Positions 12,822 through 23,844 of a stretch of DNA of 64,000 bases are shown one piece after another; position 1 is the first letter of the stretch, and the number at the start of each line of letters is the position of its first letter. A model generated the notes under the pieces. That model made no database searches, was not told the origin of the DNA, and saw only the letters and a list, made by a program, of their open reading frames with translations. Both the position numbers and the translations under genes were made by a program. Source of the DNA: Pyrenopolyporus hunteri (lineage: Eukaryota; Ascomycota; Sordariomycetes; Xylariales; Hypoxylaceae); the NCBI GenBank assembly GCA_902806595.1, contig CADCXC010000038.1, forward strand, positions 1,178,001 to 1,242,000. The letters run 5' to 3'.

Positions 12822-13698
12822 TATTATAACCCCGAGGACACGTTACAAAGCAGCCCCATAAAGGTTTTGTAAACAAAATCAGACTTAGCCGGGGACATTT
12901 TGATGTTAAAGGTGTTTTAGTCCCGGTTGGAGGCGTATATATGGATCCATGGACTGGCGAAAACAATGACATCATACATTGTGGGCTCTCCCGCCAGGGG
13001 TTAAAACTTGGCCGCAACTCTGCAGATCTTATCAGCGTTATCAGTGTTATCAGATTAATGGGCTCGCATCTCATACCCCTTTTATGAGATAACTAGTTAT
13101 AAAGGCATAAACATGTGAAATGTATGCCATTTGCGAATAAACTTACTGGGATGGGTTGATTTCTCTTTGCTTCGCTCTTCGAATTTCCAAGGAGAGTACC
13201 CTGGGCAGCGTTAGAACATTGACCTCACAATACGACGCAGTCATCCACGGGATGCTACTCCGAGTCAATTAAGTGTCAGCCCCAATAACTTCTCATCATT
13301 CAACCACCTGTGTAGGTATTCATAAAAGAAATAAGAGATGTCGGTAGAATAATCTTAGACTCAGGCTCTCACGAAGTACTTCTTTTACCAACCATCATTC
13401 TAAGGCATAAGATGCAATCGGTATTTCCTCTATGGTCCGGTCGCGCGCTACCACAATCTCAACGATGCCCCGCTAGTATCCGCGCGAGACAAACGTATTA
13501 CGAGCATGGTCGATTTCCGACTATCCCTCGGCACAGACGGTTATTTAAAAATACCGGCACCCCCAAGGTGAGCGTCACTCAGAATAGTGATGCTTCCGGT
13601 GATCGAGCTACCAAGTCCCGGGATGCGGATTTGGTGTATTCAGATCAGCAAGACTCCGCCCGGTATTTCTAACAGCCGTTCTGCAATCGCGAGGCCAT
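12822..13698. other. Intergenic region, no supported gene
   Basis: Lies between the DUF2985 start and the 3' end of the MscL gene, so it should contain the DUF2985 promoter. Open frames are short and lack coding character. Confidence 0.55.
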
Positions 13699-14462
13699 TT
13701 ATCGCATTCGCTCTTCTCGCCCATCGAGCCAACTGGTGCAATTTACGCACCGGATTGCCTGGATTCATTAGGCTCGTTGACTCCCGATAGAAGTTATCAA
13801 GGCAGCATAACGTACCTTGGAGCTAACACGCTTTTTGCAGTATCGGCATTTGACGGTGTGCTTGATAATAGGATCGTGCGATATGTATTGATACAAGCTT
13901 GCTAGACCGTAAAGCGCAAGGCCGACACCTAAGAAATTGATGATTCGGTTAAGGAATACACTAGTGGAAGTGAAGTTAGTCGTTGCGAGCGTCCGAGCAA
14001 CGATGATTACAATTCCGGTTTGGCGTACCCGTAAGCCAAGATGACGGCGCCGTCATTCTGCGCCTGTTCCAAGGTGTTGTATCCGTCTTCCTTGCTGTAG
14101 TTTGGTCCCGGCCTTAACACCGCGAACTTCTCATTTATGTTCCTTCGAAGAGGAAGGATGATGGATAACGGCGGAAGCAGTATGTCGCTGACGAGCGAGG
14201 TGGTGACGGCGGTGAATGCAGTTGCTAGGCTATAGATACGAGAGTTAACGGGTTACGAGGTCCTTGGCTAATCGGAGTATATAGAGGTGAGTAGGGCCAC
14301 CGACATCAAGCCAAAGGCGATTTCGAGAATGTTGCCCGAGAAAGCGAAGTCGATGAAACCGGAAAAGAAGCGTTGCGCTTTCTCTTCGCCCTCCCGTAGC
14401 AAGGTTCGTCGCTCTGCTTCCGGCTCAACGGCCTCCTCATTAAATTCCCACGGGCTCGGCAT
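13699..14462 (-). CDS. Large-conductance mechanosensitive channel (MscL type) with zinc-ribbon tail
   Basis: Stretch-activated channel releasing osmolytes on membrane tension. Exons (minus): 14305-14462, 14029-14229, 13816-13960, 13699-13758; 187 aa. An acidic N-terminus precedes the MscL signature: FIDFAFSGNILEIAFGL runs into LATAFTAVTTSLVSDILLPP (TM1, the pore helix). Then come the periplasmic-type loop (RRNINEKFAVLRPGPNYS, GYNTLEQAQNDGAVILAYG), TM2 (FLNRIINFLGVGLALYGL), and a fungal tail with paired CxxC motifs (CRYC, CVNC), a predicted zinc ribbon. Introns 2 and 3 have good donors. Intron 1 needs an unusual donor (AT|GTCGGT) to keep the MscL consensus; otherwise the frame stops at TAG near 14,268. 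The gene is therefore either spliced at a weak site or damaged at that junction. Family identity is strong; integrity of intron 1 is uncertain. Confidence 0.85.
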
Positions 14463-15979
14463 TGCTCAAGGGTGCTCAGAGCTCGTATATAGGTATGTAA
14501 CTGTTTACAGGTAACTAGGAGAAGTTTGAGACGAGGATAGATTATCTAGGAGGCGAGGTGGAGCGAGGTGGACGTGAGGGCGTGTGTGATTCCGGGTGTT
14601 GGTTCACAAGGGCACCAGGGGAAGAAGAAGAAGAAGCGGATTCTTCACGAGAATTGAAAATTTAGAAGGTTGGGACGTACCTCATATACATGTAAGTGCC
14701 CGTAGTGCCCGTGGTGCCCGTGGTGTAACGTGACGCCGCATCAGACGAAACAGAACGGTAGCTACTACTCAGCTTAGACTCGCTGGCGTGCATTTTAAAT
14801 GAGCGAAGGAAGGGCGTGGAATATGAGAAGCAGCCATGAGGTCGGGCTGCCTATCGTTCCTACCCACCAGGTAAGTACCTATTCTAGGCGGATTCGTGTA
14901 GCGCATCTGGTGGCTACGCAGAGTCACAAGGACCCCGTACCATTACATCATACGCCCACCTAGTAGGTACTTACATGGCATTTAGGGCGTCTACTTCCTT
15001 CAACCGCAATTGAATTGAATTGAATTGAGTTGAATTCAGATGGGAATAGGAATAAACTAGCGGTTTCTAGTCTGTAGCAATCCACTTTCTGGTCCCGACG
15101 TAGAGAGTTATGCAAGTATAATACAATACCCAAGCTAAGGGAGAGTAATGTCTTATCGCACGGCAATTATATAAGATGTAGGTACGTTCACGTTACTTAA
15201 CTCTGGGTACTACATAAAGCTTCTCTATTTAACCGTGTATTACTCTTCTTCGCTTACGCTGACTGTTGACTTGCTCGCAAACTGCCATCTCGAATACTGT
15301 CAGAAGTCTCCATTTCGCCCGATTTCTATCTTATTAGCCATTAGAAATAATACCTCGACTAGGATCGGGCTTAGCCCACTCGCCAAAGACTTAACTGGTG
15401 GACATGCCTATTGTTATGAAGACATAAACACGAGTTTACATAAAGTTGCAACCGTTTCGAAATACCGATAATAAAACGGATTGAGGTATAAATTAGTCGG
15501 CGTCTTATATATTGTACTCATATTAAACCAATACCTAATTTCCGAATCCGTGATGTAAGGAAAGACAATTGAAGTGGCGGTAGCGGTAATGGACGTCCTT
15601 AGGTACCTAGGTAGGTGAGTAGGTACCTATTTTCATAAGCCTATGGCGGTAGTGGCCGCGCTAATATTAGAATGATTGTCCCCGGAGGGGAAATGAGACA
15701 CAAAAAGCTTGTTAAACAGCTACTAAATAAAGCTCAAGATCAACACTAATTTAGCCCCTCACTTCCGCTAGCCAGTGCCCTATACGTAATGCATAGAGCT
15801 AAGCCGGGCGCCAATGCAGGTAACTTAGGGGCACTGAGTCCTTTAACTCTCCGCTAAAACCACTAATTCAGGTGCCTGTACCTAAGGTTATAGTCATTGA
15901 ACCTTTACTTCCCTCACCTTTCCCCCCTTCTCTGCTTCTAATCTCTCATAATTTACATCGCAAAGAAAAAGCAACAACC
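14463..15979. other. Divergent intergenic region with short repeats
   Basis: Shared upstream region of the MscL gene (minus) and the F-box gene (plus). Contains an (ATTGA)n pentamer run at about 15,007-15,037, a TAGGTACC palindrome near 15,600-15,627, and a pyrimidine-rich stretch immediately before the F-box start. Confidence 0.6.
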
Positions 15980-16828
15980 ATGGCTACGTCAATCCTCGAC
16001 CGTCTCCCGGAAGAGCTTCTTCGGCACATTCTCGACTTCGCCATGGCACGCGACTCGCCTTTCCAGATCGACTACGCGCCGCCGGACCCCAGCGAGATGA
16101 ATCACATAGGCAACATGCCCGTCGGCGTCTGGTACTGGCCTCCGCTTCTCCTCGAATCCTCCACGGGATCCACGGATCCGCTCTCGATAGCCACGGTAAA
16201 TGGCTGCCCGCACCTCCGCAGTCGACGAGCCGACCACGTGGCTGACTGGATCGTCGTCAACTCCACGTCTCGCCTCATTCGTCGCGTGGGCCGCGAGGCC
16301 TTCTTCGGCGCCAAGGTGATTGCCATGCGCAGCACGCTGCCGTGCGAGTTGCTACAACCCGGTCGCGTCAAGCGCGGCTTCGCCCGCATCCTAGGTGCGA
16401 GCGCGAGCCAGAATCCCAGGAGGGACTTGGCGCTCATTCGTGACCTGGTGTTCGTCGATGCCAAGGAGCAGGCGCCGACGGCGATGATGGCCTTGCCGGA
16501 CCTGCTTAACTTGTATTTCCCCGCCCTGCGACGGTGTACGCTCTTGTTCGGCTACAGAGAGAATGACGACCCTGAGTGGGTGACTGCGGCTGTGGCTGTG
16601 AGCAGCCCGATGAGGAAACAGCTTAAGGAGTTGTTGGTTGGCATTGGGGTACCTGGTCGCTTGGTCCTCGAAGAGACGATGGGCACAGGCACATCATGGG
16701 ACGAAAACAATGAGTCTATGGAGAAGTATATTTACCCCATCCTGAATTTCAAAGTTATGGCGTTGGAAAATAGAAGGCGTGAAGCGGATGAGTTTAGGAG
16801 AAGTGTGCTTGAGGCTAAGGGTCGTTGA
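15980..16828 (+). CDS. F-box-like protein
   Basis: Single-exon 282-aa protein. The frame is open from 15872, but I take the ATG at 15980: it lies in a good context (CAACAACCATGGCT) and directly precedes the domain. Residues 4-25 (ILDRLPEELLRHILDFAMARD) match the start of an F-box or F-box-like motif, which in this class links a substrate to SKP1 in an SCF ubiquitin ligase. The rest has the usual architecture of orphan fungal F-box proteins: a WVVNSTSRLIRRVGREAFF segment, then LIRDLVFVDA and LPDLLNLYFPALRRC, which resemble loosely leucine-patterned repeats. The C-terminus is charged. The target is unknown. GC-rich third positions in 16,000-16,450 support coding. Confidence 0.8.
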   Translation: MATSILDRLPEELLRHILDFAMARDSPFQIDYAPPDPSEMNHIGNMPVGVWYWPPLLLESSTGSTDPLSIATVNGCPHLRSRRADHVADWIVVNSTSRLIRRVGREAFFGAKVIAMRSTLPCELLQPGRVKRGFARILGASASQNPRRDLALIRDLVFVDAKEQAPTAMMALPDLLNLYFPALRRCTLLFGYRENDDPEWVTAAVAVSSPMRKQLKELLVGIGVPGRLVLEETMGTGTSWDENNESMEKYIYPILNFKVMALENRRREADEFRRSVLEAKGR

Positions 16829-17686
16829 GAAATCCGGAGTCGTAGTTTAACGAAATGTCGCTTCATAATGCTGTCTTGGCTAGATTACGTCTCATTTAGC
16901 TATAAAAGTAAACATCTCATCTTATTAGATACTCTGTTAGCTACTATCTCGGAATTCTGGATCACAAAAAACGAGAACGCGATAAATCGTTCTTGAAAGC
17001 AAGTTGAAAGGGGTTCTCCACTCTCGTCCCAGCACCCACCCGAACAAGCTCAATTTAGACAGCCCAACCAATACTTCTCCGCCTCGTCGGACGTCTAGAC
17101 ATATTGCTACTATATTTCACCTCTAGATGCTATATGAGATATTTGCTCATCCAACACGGGACATGTCTTAGGTATATTTAGGTTGTTGGTGTTTGGGAGG
17201 CAAGGGGGCTATACATGCCCAAGCTTCATCTACCCCAACTATCTTCCCTGGCTGCCTAACGCATCATTACGTTTGAATGATGATATCAGACATAGATAAT
17301 TGTTAATAACTCTTACTTGGAATATTCAATTAATAAGATCGAATTTGACCGAATGAAACTTTGAAATATCCGGGAGCGGAGCAAGTCTTAACGAATTCTA
17401 AACGAACGTGTATTCATAACCCTCAGATGATATAACCTTACAGGAATAAGAGAATCGACAGTGTATACAATACATGATGCGGCAACACCCAAGCCACCAG
17501 CTCCTAACCCGTGGAAACACCCCACATCCGCCTATGAAGGAAAATCCTTTGCTATTCTGTCCATAACAAGTGACCTCGGCTCTCCCTACATGCGGGGGGT
17601 GTAGCAACAATCGACCGAGGTGAGGAAAGTAGGGAAAAGAGGTACAATATCATACATGTCCCCGGTGGTCAAAAAGGGGGGGGCAT
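16829..17686. other. Convergent intergenic region, nothing recognised
   Basis: Separates the 3' ends of the F-box gene and the secreted-protein gene. AT-rich, with no coding-like frame. Confidence 0.55.
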
Positions 17687-18505
17687 TCACGAGCAAGGGT
17701 TAGCCCAGCGGTAGTACTTCTTGAAGTCGACATCGTTAGGAACGACCTCGTCAGCGATCTTGAGGACGTTGTAGTCCTTCGCGGGGCACTGGTCGGTGCG
17801 GGACCTCTTGCTAGCCCTCTTGCTGGACGGGCCGCCGCCAATGTCGTTCGGGTTGAAGAAGCCGTTGGCGCGCTGCTGCTCGGCGACCATGTTGCCGGCG
17901 CCGTTCTGGCCAGCCCAGTCGTGGATGGCGGTGACGAGCGCGGCGAGCAGCTGGGCGCCGGCCGAGCCGGGGTTGGTGTGCCCGTCGGGGATGTTGATGG
18001 CGAAGCCGTAGTCGCCGCGGCGCTCCGCCGTGCCCCACATCGCGCCGATCTGCGCGCCGACGTCGGGCAGCTGCTCCGTCAGCCACTCGTACACGTCGCG
18101 GTGGTTGCGCTGCACGAAGTTGTAGAAGTTGCGCAGCAGCATCTGCCCCGGCGCCCCCTCGATGTGCCCCGCGATCATGTCCTGCAGCTCCTGCGGCAGC
18201 CGGTTGATGTTGATGCCCCGCCCCAGCAGGAAGAGGACTTGCCCGCCCTGCGCCCACCACAGCCTCATCTTGATGTCTCGCTTCGTGATGACGTTTTCTT
18301 CGAGAGAGCGGGCTGTCTGGTCGGAGGGGATGACGGGGAGGGTTTCGGGTTCTCGGCGCTCAGGCGCCTCGACGCTGTCGGCTGTCATGCCGCGGACGCC
18401 GAGGGCGGCGTTACCGTTGCTGGAGTCTAGCGTGGGCATACCGCATACTGCGGTAAAGAGGGCCGAGGCCGTGCCGACCAAAGCGAGCTTCTTGAAGGAC
18501 ACCAT
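17687..18505 (-). CDS. Secreted Kex2-processed protein of unknown family
   Basis: Single-exon 272-aa protein. The N-terminus is a signal peptide (MVSFKKLALVGTASALFTAV, cleavage near residue 22). A pro-region follows, ending in ITKR at residues 73-76, a typical Kex2 site. The putative mature domain (77-228) is rich in Trp, Asn, Gly and Gln (RLWWAQGGQVLFLLGRG, NFYNFVQRNHRDVYEWL, AERRGDYGFAINIPDGHTNPG). A second cluster of dibasic sites (SSKRASKR, 229-234) precedes a 38-residue C-terminal segment with two Cys (240, 271) that could form one disulfide, so a small cysteine-linked peptide might be released. I do not recognise the family. Secretion and processing are inferred from motifs; an effector-like or self-signalling role is speculation. 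Codon use is extremely GC-rich in about 17,870-18,250. Confidence 0.82.
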   Translation of the reverse strand: MVSFKKLALVGTASALFTAVCGMPTLDSSNGNAALGVRGMTADSVEAPERREPETLPVIPSDQTARSLEENVITKRDIKMRLWWAQGGQVLFLLGRGININRLPQELQDMIAGHIEGAPGQMLLRNFYNFVQRNHRDVYEWLTEQLPDVGAQIGAMWGTAERRGDYGFAINIPDGHTNPGSAGAQLLAALVTAIHDWAGQNGAGNMVAEQQRANGFFNPNDIGGGPSSKRASKRSRTDQCPAKDYNVLKIADEVVPNDVDFKKYYRWANPCS

Positions 18506-18680
18506 TGTGACGAGATTAGGAAGTTGAACCTAATCTATAAAGTAGAAAGGCTTTGGTGCCCGGAGTAGATAATATATTGAGGAGCTAGGATGTGTTGGTT
18601 AGGATAGCGGTGGGTGTTGTCGAATTGTTTGTTGTTGATGATGATAAAAAGGAGGTTGTCAAGGAGAGGAATTCACGACA

Positions 18681-18688
18681 TATTTATA
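18681..18688 (-). promoter_or_regulatory. Putative TATA box of the secreted-protein gene
   Basis: TATAAATA on the minus strand about 176-183 bp before the start codon at 18505, followed by a pyrimidine/CAAC-rich leader typical of fungal 5' UTRs. Confidence 0.5.
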
Positions 18689-20013
18689 CTCGGGAGTCAG
18701 ACCATCTCGAGTTGATTCTTTACGGTGTGCCACTACTTAGAGATTCCGCGCTTCTATCGAACGAATACATTAATCATTAAAGTAGGTGATCGATGTCGAC
18801 TTAGTTGCTAGGCCCGTGATCGGCTGCTCCTATGGGATAGCCTAGGAAGTAATGTCGATACTCGAAGGATCATGGTCTGATCTACACGAACTGAGTAGGA
18901 CTTTGGTGAAGGTAAATTAAGGTGTGTTGATCGTGTGGTGGTTGTAAAGGGACGAGCTATCCGCCTGGTTTGCGGTGGCCTCTTCTCAGTTCTCCCCATG
19001 ATACCGTTCAGGGCGCGAAACTTAGCCGAAGAGGCTCGGGCGCGGCTTATGTGACATTAGACCAGCCACTTACACAATATTTTCTTAAATATAGGATCTT
19101 CTCACGGAGGGTTTTCCCGTAATGTTAATGAGCAACAGTAGGTCCATCGTGCTATAGTAGTACGCCGTGGGTTCCAGTTGCAGTGCTAGTTGAAGGGATA
19201 ACATGGATTCATATTCCTTTGGCCTTTATTGACGTAGTTGACGATTCTTATGAATTTTTGAAAATAGAAAATAAAGTTCTATGTTCGACAAGTTTTTTAC
19301 TAAACCACGAGGATCGGCAAGGGGACTTTTGAACGCGTTGAGGGCCGCTGAGGAAAGCTTCTCCGATAGGGCAATCCAATCGAAGTATGGGCTCGGCCGA
19401 GTAATGATGTAAAGACAAGACGATGATCTGCATTTTCTGAGGCTTAAGGTTGCATTACTTTAACTTTATAAGTGGTTTTCCGCGAGAATCTCCACGTGGA
19501 GCGGGATAGCCTCTAGTTCGGGGCTCAGCCATGTCTTCCTTCCGATGCGTGAATAGGGCGAAAGCCCAAATGATAAACAAAATGCCCTATTACGAAAACA
19601 AGAAATTTGTGGGCGCCCAACGGCACCGGTGCGACGTAGGATTTATTAATAGTTAAGCTTGTTCAGGAACCAGGTTCCTCCCTGGTCGTGATCTTCACAC
19701 TCATAACCGTAATCCGACGTAGTATGAAGGAATCGCTTTAGCTCGCCCCATTCGTCATTGCCGCCGATCATCATCGCGACTGTCGCTGCCTTATACCACG
19801 GAGCAGAGGCGATATATTATTTTTGGTTTTCAGCTATAGTGTCATGCCAATTGAATAGGATGGAATTTAGCTCGATAATGACATTCTGGATGATGTCGGT
19901 TCAACTTCGACATGCTGAGATCCTCTTGCCACCACAAGTGTAGGTACCTAGGGACAACGTGTAAGCGTGCAATGATAGTTTAAAGGGGGTTCAGAAAATA
20001 GATAACTTCGAGA

Positions 20014-20020
20014 TATATAA
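20014..20020 (+). promoter_or_regulatory. Putative TATA box of the small secreted-protein gene
   Basis: TATATAA about 150 bp before the start codon at 20172, followed by a CT- and ACAC-rich leader. Typical of strongly regulated fungal secreted-protein genes. Confidence 0.5.
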
Positions 20021-20171
20021 ATGCTATGGTCTTCTCGAGACATTTACTAACTCCTATCCTCTCCATAGACACAAGCAAGAGCATCTCACTACAACATACA
20101 CTTAAACATTATTCTACTTGAAGTTACATATAAAAATTATCTTTAAAGTCGTTCCGAAGTTAGCAAACACG

Positions 20172-20932
20172 ATGCAGACCAAAGCTTTGATCGCCGTCGC
20201 TCTTCTCTCCATGTCCGTCGTTGGCAACCCGGTCCCTGGGAATGTTAACAAACCCATTTCGGACTCCGAATGGGAGGCTCTCAAGGAGGGGGGCTTGAAG
20301 ACCCGGGCTCCTAAGAAGTCGGCCAATGTCCCTATTACTGATCTGGAGATGCGAAATCTCCAAGATGCTGGCCTTGCGAAACGAGAAGACGGTCTCGTGG
20401 CGCGAGACTCGAAAATGAACTGCGGTCACAAGGTCACCGGCAAGGGTGGCAGTAATGGGCATGGCAAATGGATCCCCGTGAAGCAATTCAGTAACGTTGC
20501 TAGCGAATTCTGTAAGTAATCACGACCCCATACTCACGAAGGATAAGAAGAGGGAGGACGTTATGTATTAACGTAGATGTTACAGGCAACGCGTATAGCG
20601 GAACCGACATTGCCAAGGATCACGAGACTAGCGACACGTACTCTATCACCTTGACAAACCAGGACGATGACACTCAGCCTGGGCCGTCAGGCAACATCGT
20701 ATTTGCCATTTACAATACGGAACGCAAGCCTACATATCTCGTTGATAAAGACACATGCCTCAATGCTATGAAGGCACCGCTGGGCAGCCATGCGGTCAAG
20801 CGTGACGGCGTGGAATATGTCCAGCTTGGTAAGCGGGATGAGTGCTATGGCAAGGACCACAACGATTATGAGGGTGGTTACTGGAAAATAGACGGGATTG
20901 GAGCCTTCGGAAGTGAAGTCTATGCCGCATAA
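20172..20932 (+). CDS. Small secreted protein with duplicated Kex2-terminated pro-segment
   Basis: Exons 20172-20511 and 20586-20932; 228 aa. Signal peptide at residues 1-18 (MQTKALIAVALLSMSVVG). The pro-region holds two related ~21-residue units: NVNKPISDSEWEALKEGG...KTR (24-45) and ANVPITDLEMRNLQDAGLAKR (51-71). They share the N-x-P-I-x-D-x-E...L...GL..R pattern, and each ends in a basic cleavage site. The mature domain starts near MNCGHK and has four Cys (about C84, C114, and those in DTC and DEC), with segments such as YSITLTNQDDDTQPGPSG and YGKDHNDYEGGYWKIDG. It resembles secreted cysteine-containing proteins found in many plant- and insect-associated fungi, but I cannot name a family. 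Effector status is inference. The start at 20172 is chosen because the signal peptide begins there. Confidence 0.85.
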
Positions 20933-21494
20933 AGGAAGACTGGTCGTGGACAGGCAGTCGCTCCTTAAACCATGAGATCAACTGCGGGATAGTACTCAGG
21001 GGGATTGGCGCCGAAATAGGTTTTCTGTGTATCTTTACAATGTAACTTTAGTCGTTTAAGTGGGATGAATACTCTCTTTTGAAGCCTTAATATCGAGGGA
21101 CTAAATGTGCATATCACCGAGACCATCGATGACACACAAACGAGTACAAACACTTACCACTACGCGGCACAACATTTTTGATTCGGTATACCCGGTATCA
21201 TTTATTCAGATAAAGATGACAGTGTAGGTATATTACCAGTTTACAAGAATAGTCTTGGTGGAGGGCTCTAAACGACACGAGAATTCCGACACATCCGCAA
21301 TTAGAATGAGACAAATGAACCTCCAGGTATGTGATAATTGAACATAGAGTCTGGGCAAAATGGCATAAATCATTTCAATCACTTCAGTCACTTCATATCA
21401 TGGCAATATCATGTAACATACTCCGTGCACGATCATCATTATGTACCTATTTATCCTGAATATATCTATGTACTTGCCGTCGTGGCTAGTCATA
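20933..21494. other. Convergent intergenic region, nothing recognised
   Basis: AT-rich spacer between the 3' ends of the small secreted-protein gene and the BTB gene. No coding-like frame. Confidence 0.55.
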
Positions 21495-22469
21495 TCATCC
21501 AAGCTTCATGTACATAATGACATGATCATGCGGAAAGTTCTTGTTGAACGCCTGGATGGCGTTGTAGAACCTTTCCGCCTTTCGGAGCTCTTTTATACAT
21601 CTCCTAATGGCCCCGGCGAGATCGCGGCCAACCGGCGTCTCGCTCTTCTCCAACATGTCCGCCGCCTCAAGAAACGGTCTCTGCCTCACGCACATGTTGT
21701 GTCGAAACTGGCAGTCGTGCTTAAATTGTACCGCCAGACTTGCCAGTTGCGACACGATGTTGTAATATGCCTCGTACGCTGGTCGAGGCATATCGAGGTA
21801 ATCGGCTGTGAGGAGGATTTCGGCGGCGATCGATGCTCGCATGTTGGGAGCCCACGAAACTTTATAAGTGCGTTCGAGGGCAACGGGCCCTGTAAGAAGG
21901 GTATTAGTAAATATTTCTCTATAGTCGGTAATGGCAGCAGCCGGGCAGGCGATAAATAGAAGTTGGCTTACATTCGGAGTAGATATAATTGAAGACGAAA
22001 TCCATCGATCTCGGCTTGACTCCATGGAGCTTTACTTTCTTGGTAGAGCTCTCCTAGTCTCGGGTCAGAAACTTTATCTAAAATTTGAGAAACGGCAGAC
22101 GGGTGGGATACTTACTAGGAATCCGCCGGTCAGAGCTCTCCGGAAGAAGTTGCTGTGCTGGCAGATGGCCTTGCTATGAAGGGTCCAAGTCCGTTGAACT
22201 CCGTTAATGGAAACCTGAACGTCTGCGGTTCTTGGCCGTGTCAGAGGCATAGAGTTGCTAGTCTTGTCTGGTATTACTTACTTGGGGTTGAACGGCTCGG
22301 TCCCGATAAGCGCGGTTGGGTCCATCACTAGCCGCTTCCATGATTTGTAGTTATGGAGGCCATGGTATTGACGATGGAACATCATCTCGGAGTAGGTGTA
22401 GTCGTACTTGAAATTCCACAACTTGTCCAAAGGATCCATTGTCGTAACTTGAGTTGGTTCGGAAGACAT
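21495..22469 (-). CDS. BTB/POZ domain protein
   Basis: Exons (minus): 22282-22469, 22116-22230, 22054-1 to 21972 (that is 21972-22053), and 21495-21889; 780 nt, 259 aa. After a ~60-residue N-terminus, exon 2 carries the POZ core DVQVSINGVQRTWTLHSKAI followed by CQHSNFFRRALTGGF. Exon 3 supplies the next strand and helix (VKLHGVKPRSMDFVFNYIYSE). The C-terminal part (YLDMPRPAYEAYYNIVSQLA, then a Cys/His-containing helical region) matches fungal BTB proteins that lack a Kelch or zinc-finger partner. These are thought to act as dimerisation or Cullin-3 adaptors, but no target is known. Introns have CTGAC-type branch sites. The start is the ATG of MSSEPTQ, about 90 bp after a TATA element; an in-frame upstream ATG at 22601 would place it before that element. 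Confidence 0.85.
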
Positions 22470-22555
22470 TGTTCGTACAAATGGGTATCTTTGGTTCAAG
22501 TTGTGTGTTGGTGTTGAAGAAGAAAGTTTTGCTGGTAATTGGGTTGACGAGTTCG

Positions 22556-22564
22556 TTATATATA
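22556..22564 (-). promoter_or_regulatory. Putative TATA box of the BTB gene
   Basis: TATATATAA on the minus strand, about 87-95 bp before the chosen start at 22469, followed by a CAACACCAACACACAAC-type leader. Confidence 0.5.
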
Positions 22565-23844
22565 CCTCAGTATTCACCCTACTAGAAGATGACCCATTCA
22601 CTACAAGTTATATTGACAACCGATGTTCTAGGCCGTACTGTGTTGAAAATGTGAATACTACAATTGCAAGACCGGTAGACTGTGTATCTGAGTGGGTAGC
22701 GTTGTTTGATGGTCCGAGTTCTCAGTAATTGCAGCTAGCCCGTGACTGTAGAGCACCAAAGCCGCTCAATTGCTGCTTTCTATTCTCCCACACCGTAAAT
22801 CGAGGCCTAATTACTACTGTGCCGAGACGACCGTATTGGAACCGCTATCCTCTGGCCGGGAATCCGTGCGCTGCCGATTATGACTTGCTGAGCGTGGTTC
22901 TAACGGTGGGAATAGGGGATAAACGACAACCCCCTTTCAATGAAATATTTTCTTTAGCTCTCGAGATCCGTGTAAGGATATTCGAGTGATTCAATTGCCC
23001 GGTAGTCATCATATTCAATTCCTTTTCCTTCAAATGCATTATTTTGTTACATCCATCATAGAGTATCCACACTGTAGGTTTGATAATCGCCGTAGGCTTA
23101 AGAGTAGTAATGAGGTTCTGGTGCTTGCTTCATGAATGTAAAGATTTGTCCGATGCGAATAAGCCTGAGCTATCTACCTTCAGAGTGAATAGCCTGCCCG
23201 AAAAGCTTGCTGTATGTCCTGCTAGTATAGGATGCTTGGATAGAATGAGAAGACGGGCTGTCTGGTGCCATGCTTTCGTTCCGTTCTATTTATCTTCCCC
23301 TCACCTAGGTGTGCATAGGAGTAGAGCTTGGTGGCGCCTGCTGGATCTTCTGGGATAACTGGAATAGCTGAGAAAGACCCAATGGGGAAACTTGCTAGCT
23401 GTTTATAAGCAGGTAGTAGATATCAGGTTTATTTCAACTAAAGGAAGTAAGGAACGGAGTGTATTGAGTAGACACGAAACTCTTACGGAACTTTAGCAGT
23501 AGCACATGCTATTGAACTCTGGGTTCATAGAACAGTAGTCGTTCTAAGGCAAACCAGCTTCTCTATAAAATTTATACTCCTATTATGTCTCTATAGTATT
23601 GAGCTATTTTATTATTAAGACGTGAGACTATGATTAGGAAGTATGGGGATAAGCGTAATATCGCTTGTAATTCAATCGCAGTAATATTAGGTCTAGTTGT
23701 GGTATCTTAGCAACATAAAAAAAAGTCAAAAATCGACGAATCATGACGGTGATGACCTCGTCCAGAACTGGGTCTCGCGACTATCACTAACTCCTAAGCG
23801 AGATTATTCGTATGTACTCGTGTATCTGGTGGAATCTCATCCTC
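22565..23844. other. Intergenic region, nothing recognised
   Basis: Lies between the BTB promoter and the 3' end of the SUR7-like gene. AT-rich, with no frame of coding character. Confidence 0.5.

Larger units (their letters stand above)
18506..20171. other. Divergent intergenic region between two secreted-protein genes
   Basis: 1.67 kb shared upstream region of the two secreted-protein genes, which diverge from here. Both sides have a TATA element near the expected position. No open frame with coding character is present. Confidence 0.6.

Noticed and set aside
17811..18430. Long Arg/Ala/Val-rich frames on both strands over the secreted-protein gene
   Set aside because: Same cause: high third-position GC in the real gene opens other frames. 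The chosen frame has a signal peptide and Kex2 sites.
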